Below are positions 51,191-57,264 of a stretch of 57,264 bases of DNA, piece after piece. The position numbers and the translations under genes were made by a program. The stretch is taken from contig JAJBAW010000014.1 of NCBI GenBank assembly GCA_020532545.1, positions 1 to 57,264 on the forward strand, in the 5' to 3' direction. Numbering within the stretch: position 1 is the stretch's first letter; each line of letters starts with the position of its first letter. The notes beneath the pieces are model-generated. The model was given only the letters and a program-made list of their open reading frames with translations. It made no database searches and was not told the origin of the DNA. Origin of the DNA: Candidatus Cloacimonadota bacterium (GTDB taxonomy: Bacteria > Cloacimonadota > Cloacimonadia > Cloacimonadales > Cloacimonadaceae).

Positions 51191-52021
51191 ATGACATTAG
51201 AACAAAGCATTATCCAGTTATATCAATCTCCCAAAAGAGACTACAATGCCCAGGACAATGCCGTCCTGGCCAGCTTTATAGAGGCCTTGAATGCCGGCCA
51301 AATCCGCGCCTGTGAGAAGACCCACGAGCTCTGGCAAGTAAATGCCTGGATCAAGATGGGCATTTTGCTGGGCTTCCGAATGGGCAGTTTGGTGGAGTAT
51401 CCGATCTCAGAGACCAAGAGTTATTTCGAAAAAGATACCTTTCCCGAAAAGCGCTTTCGGCTCAGTGATGGTGTGCGGATCGTGCCGGGTGGCAGCTCTG
51501 TACGCATCGGAGCCTATATTGCCCCAGGTGTCACCATCATGCCTCCCTCTTATATCAATATCGGGGCTTGGGTGGATGCTGGTACGATGGTGGATTCCCA
51601 CGCTTTGGTGGGCTCTTGTGCCCAGATAGGCAAAAGGGTGCATCTCTCTGCCGGAGCAATGATTGGCGGCGTCCTGGAGCCCATAGGTTCCCGTCCTGTC
51701 ATCATCGAAGATGAAGCTTTCATCGGTGGCAATACCGGTATTTATGAAGGCATCATCATCGGCGAAAAAGCCGTGATCGCTTCCGGTACCGTGATCAACG
51801 GCTCCACTCCCATCTACGACAGCGTGCATGGGGTTTTTTTGCCTCGCGATAGCGGTGGCAGCTTCACTATTCCGCCCCGAGCTGTAGTGGTCCCAGGTTC
51901 CCGCAAACTCAAGCAAAATCCAGATTTTCAGGTATATTGCCCCATCATCATCAAATACCGTGATGCCAAGACCGATGCCGCGCTGACCCTTGAGGATGAA
52001 CTCAGGCACATTTTAGACTGA
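51191..52021 (+). CDS. dapD: 2,3,4,5-tetrahydropyridine-2,6-dicarboxylate N-succinyltransferase
   Basis: This 276-residue enzyme of the succinylase route to diaminopimelate and lysine acts on tetrahydrodipicolinate and succinyl-CoA. The N-terminal helical domain ends VNAWIKMGILLGFRM. The left-handed beta-helix then has VRIGAYIAPGVTIMPPSYINIGAWV in pieces, DAGTMVDSHALVGSCAQIG, VHLSAGAMIGGVLEP, VIIEDEAFIGGNTGIYEGIIIG and AVIASGTVINGSTPIYD, ending with the RAVVVPGSRKL segment. AGGA is 7 bases before the ATG. It begins on the base after the PLP-enzyme stop, so the two are coupled. A dapE-like desuccinylase is not in the window. Confidence 0.97.
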   Translation: MTLEQSIIQLYQSPKRDYNAQDNAVLASFIEALNAGQIRACEKTHELWQVNAWIKMGILLGFRMGSLVEYPISETKSYFEKDTFPEKRFRLSDGVRIVPGGSSVRIGAYIAPGVTIMPPSYINIGAWVDAGTMVDSHALVGSCAQIGKRVHLSAGAMIGGVLEPIGSRPVIIEDEAFIGGNTGIYEGIIIGEKAVIASGTVINGSTPIYDSVHGVFLPRDSGGSFTIPPRAVVVPGSRKLKQNPDFQVYCPIIIKYRDAKTDAALTLEDELRHILD

Positions 52022-52075
52022 TAAATACCGCACCCAAAGCCATCACCCAATAAGGCAGATCCCAAAGAGGATATT

Positions 52076-53644
52076 ATGACTACAATATTTTATGGCGGCC
52101 CCATATACGGCCATCCAGAGGCTCAAGCCGTCTTGGTGGCACATGACTCCATCTTCCACGTCGGAACTCTTGTAGAGTGCGAGAACCTGGCCACAGCGCC
52201 CATTGAAAAGATCAATCTACAGGACAAAATGCTCCTGCCAGCCTTCACCGATGCCCACACCCATTTTGTGGAATACGCCAAATCGCAACTTTTAGTAAAT
52301 CTCCAAGGCACTTCTTCCATCTCCGAAATCGAGGACTATCTGCGTAAATACCGCGACAAGCTTTCCTGGAAAGCAGAGTGGATATTAGGCGGAGGCTGGG
52401 ACCGCAATCTGCTCGAGCAACCCTTAGAGCTGAGTAAAGAGCTCTTGGATCGTGTTTTCCCCGATATCCCAGTGGCTCTGTTCAGTCGGGATTATCATGC
52501 CAAGCTTTTAAATAGCAAAGCCCTGCATATCGTAGGTATAGATGCCAATACCCCAGAACCAGAAGGTGGAAAGTTTGAACGTAGGCCCGATGGCAGCCTC
52601 AGTGGGGTGCTCTATGAAACCGCCACTGAAATGATAGATCCCTTCATCATACAACCCCCGGAGACCCAAGTGATAAATAGCATTCAGCTCGCGGTAAAAG
52701 ACATCTACAAATGGGGACTCATCGGCTTTCACTCCATGGAGTACAAAGCAAGCAAAGATCTGCTTCTAAAGGCTCAAGCCCAGGGCTCCAAATTTCGCTT
52801 CTGCTGGCATTTTCAATCATCGGAATTGGATGAGATGATTGGTGGAGAAGCACGCAGCTACGAAGGCGATGAATTCTTCAAAGTGGGTGGACTAAAGCTC
52901 TTTGGTGATGGTGCCTTGGGCTCGTGTACTGCCGCTATGTTTGATCCCTACCCCCAAGAGGCGGATAACTATGGTATCCTGCGCTATCGTGATGAGGAGC
53001 TCTATCGCAGCATGGACAAAGCCGCCCAAGCTGGATTCGCCAGCACTATCCACGCCATCGGCGACCGCTGTGTACGCCAGGTTATAGACTGCACTCTGAA
53101 GCTAAACAAAAATCCCGAATACAAGGACCTTTTTCACCGCATCGAGCATGTGCAATCCATCCGCCATTGCGATATCCCGCTCCTAAAGCAAAGCGGCCTT
53201 TTTGCCAGCCTGCAACCGGTTCATATCGCCAATGACATTCCCATGATTCACAAAAGCTGGCCGCAGGTAGTCCATCAGGCTTATGCCTTTAAATCCATGC
53301 TTGAGGCCGGCATACCATACGCCTTTGGTTCGGATGCGCCTATTGAGACCATGAATCCCTTCCATGGCATCTACAGCGCCCTGCAAAGGCGTCACAAGGT
53401 TTTCCCTGATGGCGAAGCACTGAACGTTGGCGAGGCCATCACCGCTTCCCAAGCTATTGATGGATATTCTATTGGCGCAGCTATGGCTTCCTGCTCCGGA
53501 CATATCCGTGGCAAAATCGAAAAAGGCTATCTGGCAGATCTCATCGTCATTGAAGACTATCGCTGCTTGCCAGATGAGTATTGGATCACCGCTGAGAGTC
53601 TGCTTACCATGATCGGTGGAGAGATCGTTTACCGAAACATATAG
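52076..53644 (+). CDS. amidohydrolase family protein (YtcJ-like)
   Basis: 522 residues. Metal-binding motif LPAFTDAHTHFVE (HxH) follows a short N-terminal beta domain. WILGGGWDRN, FSRDYHAKLLNSKAL, DGSLSGVLYETA, KLFGDGALGS (the usual position of the carboxylated Lys or its equivalent), STIHAIGDRCV, HRIEHVQ, FGSDAPIETMNPFHGIY and GKIEKGYLADLIVIE complete the YtcJ-type amidohydrolase_3 pattern. Substrates of this family are usually unknown amides or cyclic compounds. AGAGGA is 4 bases before the ATG. It is the last gene of the PHP-dapD operon, 54 bases after dapD. A role in lysine synthesis is not supported by sequence. Confidence 0.92.
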   Translation: MTTIFYGGPIYGHPEAQAVLVAHDSIFHVGTLVECENLATAPIEKINLQDKMLLPAFTDAHTHFVEYAKSQLLVNLQGTSSISEIEDYLRKYRDKLSWKAEWILGGGWDRNLLEQPLELSKELLDRVFPDIPVALFSRDYHAKLLNSKALHIVGIDANTPEPEGGKFERRPDGSLSGVLYETATEMIDPFIIQPPETQVINSIQLAVKDIYKWGLIGFHSMEYKASKDLLLKAQAQGSKFRFCWHFQSSELDEMIGGEARSYEGDEFFKVGGLKLFGDGALGSCTAAMFDPYPQEADNYGILRYRDEELYRSMDKAAQAGFASTIHAIGDRCVRQVIDCTLKLNKNPEYKDLFHRIEHVQSIRHCDIPLLKQSGLFASLQPVHIANDIPMIHKSWPQVVHQAYAFKSMLEAGIPYAFGSDAPIETMNPFHGIYSALQRRHKVFPDGEALNVGEAITASQAIDGYSIGAAMASCSGHIRGKIEKGYLADLIVIEDYRCLPDEYWITAESLLTMIGGEIVYRNI

Positions 53645-53740
53645 CTTAATGTTATTTATTAGCTTTGTTCTTATAATATCATATCAAATAATGATATAGA
53701 TAGTATACATGTAAACTGACCTCAACAAAGGAGAGATGCA

Positions 53741-55342
53741 ATGTCACTTGAAAAAACACCTGATGCCAAACCCTCTGCAAATGAAAGGATAGAACCGCTT
53801 TCCAAGACCTCTGGTAAGCTTATTATCGCGGTAGATCCGCGCATCGAACTGCTGGCCGTGATCCAGCATCTGGTCGGAAGTGATATGGTGCAAGCTGATA
53901 GCGAAGGTTATGCTGCCGCTGTGGATGCGTGGTTTGCAGATTATAAAAAGCATCCTGTCTTTGAAAGATACCTGGCTCTGGAGGCCAATGGCTTCTGCTA
54001 TGACCTGGCTGTAAGCTGTTTTTTGCGCTTTGATGGTGTGCCCCTGATCAAACAAGTTTGCACTTGGGATAGCTCCATGGTCTTTATGAATGAAGAACGA
54101 CTGACAGGCGTCTCTGAAGGCGGCTCGATAGAGGACTTCTATCGGGATGTGAATGATTTTGCGCTAAAGGGCAATTTTGCAGGCTTCTTCACTTCTCAAA
54201 GAGAGTTTTTAGCCAGAAAGATCAATGCTGTAGATTCCCTGTTGGCGAAGAAGCCTGACCTGATATCGCACTTGGTGGACTGGTATGGATACAGCCATGG
54301 CAGCTATACCTTTGTGCTGTCGCCACTCATAATAAATAACGGCTACGGCTTCCTGTTGGTTGATGAGCAAGGCAAAGCCTGTGTTTACTGTGTTACGGCT
54401 TTGGAATCGGATGAGATGTCGATAGAGTCTTTATACTATTTTGCCTTAATGCTCTTTCACGAAATATCCCACTCTTATGTCAATTCCCTGGTGGATGCCC
54501 ATTATGACCAGTTCGCCTGTGCCAAAGCACTGTATGAGCCAATCAATAAAAAGATGGAAGCTCAAGCTTATGATTCCTGGTGGATAGCTGTCGCAGAGCA
54601 CTTTGTCCGCGCTTCTGCAACACGGCTTTTAGAGCTTTATTTCCTGCCAGAAGAGCGTAGCAGCTCTCTTGAAAGCGAAATGAATCTGGGTTTCATCTAC
54701 ATAGATAATATCTATGCAGGCTTGTTGGAATATGAACAGGCCCGGCGTGAAACCGGGATCCGCTACGACGAATATTTCCCCCAGTTGGTAGAGAGCTTTG
54801 TACAGCTTGCCGAGGATCCCGAAACAGCTATCAGTGATCGGCTGGGCTTCAAGGGTCCACTTAATAGCGTCGCCATAGGCCAGATCGTGGCAATACATCC
54901 TGATCCCCAGCGTGTGGAAGGAGTAGAAGAGAACATTATGCCTATCATTGATTTCCTGGTGGAACGTTTGAAAGTAGAGGTCTACACAGACACACAGGCC
55001 TTGAAGCTAGACCTTAAGGACAAGAACATATATGTTTACGGTGCTTGGGGAACGAACATGTGGCTGGAAAAATATCTGGATCTGCTACCTTTCAAGATAC
55101 TGCCAGACAGAGTGATTGCAGACAAAGAATATGCAGGTACCGATCTGCGAATCGCAGCTTGTCTGCCACATCCCCAGAATCCAGAGCTCGGCATGGCTGT
55201 TTATACTGGCCAAACCACTGCGAGCATGAAAGGCAGCAATGCTTTCTTCCATGGGCCAGAGGATTGGTATGTTACCGACACGAACCAGACTGTTCTGGGG
55301 AAAGGGAATTTTACCGGTAAAAACGCTGTCTGGAAATTCTGA
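53741..55342 (+). CDS. DUF4932-like putative zinc metallopeptidase, no signal peptide
   Basis: 533 residues. After a short polar N-terminus comes GKLIIAVDPRIELLAVIQHL, the typical DUF4932 opening. The zinc-binding HExxH motif is present as LFHEISHSYVNSLVD (about residue 243). A downstream AEHFVRA and NIYAGLLEYEQARRE, with a conserved Glu, could supply the third ligand. A C-terminal domain of about 120 residues (NIYVYGAWGTNMWLEKYLD, LPHPQNPELGMAVYTGQT, FHGPEDWYVTD) resembles accessory domains of some secreted hydrolases (from memory). No signal peptide is present, unlike the neighbouring paralogue, so it may be cytoplasmic or its leader may be lost. A strong AAGGAG precedes the ATG. A TATAAT at 53672-53677 lies upstream without a good -35 box. 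Confidence 0.82.
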   Translation: MSLEKTPDAKPSANERIEPLSKTSGKLIIAVDPRIELLAVIQHLVGSDMVQADSEGYAAAVDAWFADYKKHPVFERYLALEANGFCYDLAVSCFLRFDGVPLIKQVCTWDSSMVFMNEERLTGVSEGGSIEDFYRDVNDFALKGNFAGFFTSQREFLARKINAVDSLLAKKPDLISHLVDWYGYSHGSYTFVLSPLIINNGYGFLLVDEQGKACVYCVTALESDEMSIESLYYFALMLFHEISHSYVNSLVDAHYDQFACAKALYEPINKKMEAQAYDSWWIAVAEHFVRASATRLLELYFLPEERSSSLESEMNLGFIYIDNIYAGLLEYEQARRETGIRYDEYFPQLVESFVQLAEDPETAISDRLGFKGPLNSVAIGQIVAIHPDPQRVEGVEENIMPIIDFLVERLKVEVYTDTQALKLDLKDKNIYVYGAWGTNMWLEKYLDLLPFKILPDRVIADKEYAGTDLRIAACLPHPQNPELGMAVYTGQTTASMKGSNAFFHGPEDWYVTDTNQTVLGKGNFTGKNAVWKF

Positions 55343-55376
55343 ATTCCTTCTGGCAGCATTCCAGCTTCATTTTTGA

Positions 55377-55405
55377 TTGACAATCAGACAGGATATATTT
55401 AGATT
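55377..55405 (+). promoter_or_regulatory. promoter of the second DUF4932 gene
   Basis: TTGACA (55377-55382) is 17 bases before TAGATT (55400-55405, 4 of 6). The -35 box lies within a small palindrome TGATT-GAC-AATCA. The leader to the ATG is about 17 bases and holds AAGGGG. Confidence 0.45.
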
Positions 55406-55428
55406 GGTTTCAGAAAGGGGAAACTACA

Positions 55429-57093
55429 ATGTTATATGAAAAGATGTCCGGTACCTTCATTATAATTATCGTGTTTATACTATGCTTGGCTCCATTGATG
55501 CTTACGGCATCTGCGACCAAACCCTTGGTTAATGAAAAGATAGAACCGCTTTCCAAGACCTGCGGCAAGCTGAGCATCACAGTTGATCCGCGCCTTGAAC
55601 TGCTGGCCGTGATCCAATATCTGGCCGGAAGCGAGATGGTGATGGCGGATGGTGAAGGTTACTCTGACGCTGTAGAAGCGTGGTTTGCGGGTTTTCGGAA
55701 GCATCCTGTCTTGGATAGATACCGGGCTCTGGAAGGTAAAGGCTTCGGTTACGACCTACCCGTGAGTTGTTTTTTGCGCTTCGATGGAGTGCCTTTGGTC
55801 AATCAGGTTTGGAATTGGCAAGAATACATGGTTCCCATTAATGAAGAACGTTTGACACAAGTCTCTGAAGCCGGTTCCGTGGAAGACTTCTTCTGGGATG
55901 TGAACGATTTCGCCTTAAGGGGTGATTTTGCCGGCTTCTTTGCTTCCCAGAGAGATTTTTTCAGGGGAAAGATCAACGCTTTAGATTCTCTGCTCGTTCA
56001 AAAACCCGATATGGTAGCACATATGGTGAATTGGTATGGCTACAGTTTTTACAGCTACGCTATTGCGCTGTCTCCACTCATGAACTCACATTTCTACGGC
56101 CCTGCGCTGGTCGATATGCAGGGGAATACCTCCGTACACTGTGTTGGGGCATTGGATAAAGACGGCCTGTCCGCAGGTACTCAATACCAGTTGGCTCGCT
56201 TATTCTTTCATGAAATATCCCACTCCTATATTAATTCTCTGGTGGATGCCCATTATTATCAGTTTGCCCGTGCCGAACTGCTGTTCGAACCAATTAAAGG
56301 AAAGATGGAAGCTCAGGCCTATGGTAGCTGGTGGACAGCTGTCGTGGAGCATTTTGTCCAAAGCTCGGAGGTTCGGCTTCTGCAGCTTTATTTCCCGCCG
56401 GAAGAATATAGCCCTTCGCTTGACCGCCTGACTAGCAATGGCTTTATTTACGCGGACAATATTTATGCAGGATTACTGGAATATGAACAAGCCCGGCGTG
56501 AAAACGGGATCCGCTATGACGAATATTTCGCCCAACTGGTAGAAAATTTTGTAAGGCTTGCCGATGATCCCGAAGCAGCCATCGGTGACAAGCTGCTTTT
56601 CAAAGGGCCGATGCATGGCGTCGGAAAGAGCCCATGCGTTGTAATATACCCTGATCCTCAGCGTGTAGATGGTGTAGAGGAGAACATCATGCCGACCGTA
56701 GATTTCCTGGTCGAAATCTTGAACGCAGAGGCATATACCGATACCGATGCCTTGGAGTTGGACCTGAGGAATGAGAATATATATGTTTATGGCGCCTGGG
56801 GAACGAACATGTGGCTGGAAAAGTATCTGGATCTTCTGCCGTTCAAGATCTTGCCAGATAAGGTGATTGCAGACAAAGATTATGCAGGTACCGGCCTACG
56901 AGTGGCGGCTTGTCTGCCACATCCCCAGAATCCGGAGCTTGGCATGGCTGTTTATACTGCCCAGACCACAGCGGGCATGAAAGGCAGCAATGCTTTTTCC
57001 CATGGAGCGGAGGATTGGTATGTTACCGATTCGGATCTGAGCATACTGGGGCAGGGATTTTTTACCGATAAAAACGACATCTGGAAATTCTGA
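55429..57093 (+). CDS. DUF4932-like putative zinc metallopeptidase, exported paralogue
   Basis: 554 residues. An N-terminal hydrophobic segment (about 9-28, TFIIIIVFILCLAPLMLTASA) is a signal peptide missing from the tandem copy upstream. The rest aligns end to end with that copy, including GKLSITVDPRLELLAVIQYL, the zinc motif FFHEISHSYINSLVD (about residue 262), NIYAGLLEYEQARRE and the C-terminal VYGAWGTNMWLEKYLDLLPF region, which is almost identical. Both genes end DxWKF or NAVWKF. DUF4932 proteins are uncharacterised; HExxH suggests peptidase activity. AAAGGGG precedes the ATG, and a promoter is likely between the two genes. The pair arose by recent tandem duplication; gain or loss of the signal sequence is the main difference. 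Confidence 0.85.
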   Translation: MLYEKMSGTFIIIIVFILCLAPLMLTASATKPLVNEKIEPLSKTCGKLSITVDPRLELLAVIQYLAGSEMVMADGEGYSDAVEAWFAGFRKHPVLDRYRALEGKGFGYDLPVSCFLRFDGVPLVNQVWNWQEYMVPINEERLTQVSEAGSVEDFFWDVNDFALRGDFAGFFASQRDFFRGKINALDSLLVQKPDMVAHMVNWYGYSFYSYAIALSPLMNSHFYGPALVDMQGNTSVHCVGALDKDGLSAGTQYQLARLFFHEISHSYINSLVDAHYYQFARAELLFEPIKGKMEAQAYGSWWTAVVEHFVQSSEVRLLQLYFPPEEYSPSLDRLTSNGFIYADNIYAGLLEYEQARRENGIRYDEYFAQLVENFVRLADDPEAAIGDKLLFKGPMHGVGKSPCVVIYPDPQRVDGVEENIMPTVDFLVEILNAEAYTDTDALELDLRNENIYVYGAWGTNMWLEKYLDLLPFKILPDKVIADKDYAGTGLRVAACLPHPQNPELGMAVYTAQTTAGMKGSNAFSHGAEDWYVTDSDLSILGQGFFTDKNDIWKF

Positions 57094-57105
57094 ATACCCT
57101 GTGAT

Positions 57106-57230
57106 GTGGGTAGGTCATTTCTTGCAGCGCCCAGGCGCATAATATATGCTCAAGATGACGTGGAGATAAGAGGATTATTCCCTGGTATCTCCACGGTATC
57201 TCTACTGTATGCCTCCTGCAACAAGGTTGA
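57106..57230 (+). repeat. dispersed palindromic repeat, full copy (direct)
   Basis: It matches 45295-45424 in reverse complement over about 125 bases and its core matches 11613-11669. Perfect 10-base arms CGTGGAGATA (57159-57168) and TATCTCCACG (57186-57195) flank AGAGGATTATTCCCTGG. It begins 13 bases after the stop of the DUF4932 gene. Confidence 0.85.
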
Positions 57231-57264
57231 TAAAGCTGTCTTTCGAAGAAAAACAACCAAGCTA

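Noticed and set aside
1-57264. CRISPR arrays, tRNA or rRNA genes, prophage or transposase genes
   Set aside because: Intergenic spaces were read for regularly spaced direct repeats, T-loop GTTCGA patterns and transposase-like frames; none was convincing.

Overview
The window looks like a chromosomal segment of an uncultured, Gram-negative, probably anaerobic bacterium of the FCB group, most likely Cloacimonadota. This is judged from protein features, not from a database search. Several exported proteins end in a type A / FlgD-Ig-like sorting domain with YPNP or HPNPFNP and a terminal basic strand. A PorV-like barrel sits beside a protein with PorE architecture, a huge array of chitobiase-C-like repeats precedes them, and six-domain S1 follows cmk and ispH. 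Coding density is high, genes often overlap by 1 to 20 bases, and clear tRNA, rRNA, CRISPR, transposase and phage genes are absent.

Layout: 1-6775 (+) is an envelope/secretion cluster: a truncated giant repeat protein, a PorV/PorQ-like barrel and a TPR-propeller-CRD-OmpA protein, closed by a bidirectional terminator. 6875-10457 (-) is a tight four-gene operon (exported glutathione peroxidase, lipocalin, FakA-FakB fusion, DUF1295 membrane protein) that reads as lipid repair or fatty-acid salvage. 10.5-13.5 kb is looser and AT-richer, with a pRiA4b ORF-3-like gene, a gene remnant, a dispersed palindromic repeat and one secreted protein. 13759-25991 (+) is a 12-kb gene train: tilS, hpt, ftsH, hslV, hslU, pgeF, a FapA-like gene, an exported tricorn-type protease and a TPR protein. 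It combines tRNA modification, purine salvage and proteolysis.

26001-30540 (-) is photolyase, hybrid histidine kinase and uridine kinase with 4-base overlaps. 30748-33809 holds a radical SAM gene, two small DUF5320 genes behind a promoter with a palindromic operator, several large hairpins and almost 1 kb without a gene. 33810-38554 (+) encodes two secreted proteins with sorting domains: an exported class II glutamine amidotransferase-like protein and a parallel beta-helix protein. 39041-45107 (+) is cmk-ispH-rpsA, a PAP2 phosphatase whose 5' end contains the apparent rpsA terminator, and a LemA protein.

45452-48603 (-) is methyltransferase, TetR regulator, outer-membrane barrel and lipoprotein deacetylase. 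48677-53644 (+) is a PHP phosphoesterase, a small membrane protein, a MalY/PatB-type PLP enzyme, dapD and an amidohydrolase. 53741-57093 (+) is a tandem pair of DUF4932 putative metallopeptidases, only one with a signal peptide. A second full copy of the dispersed repeat ends the window.

The candidates most worth a second look are the exported amidotransferase with its frame-confused 5' end, the PorV/PorE-like cluster, the lipid operon with its kinase-binding-protein fusion, and the dispersed palindromic repeat.
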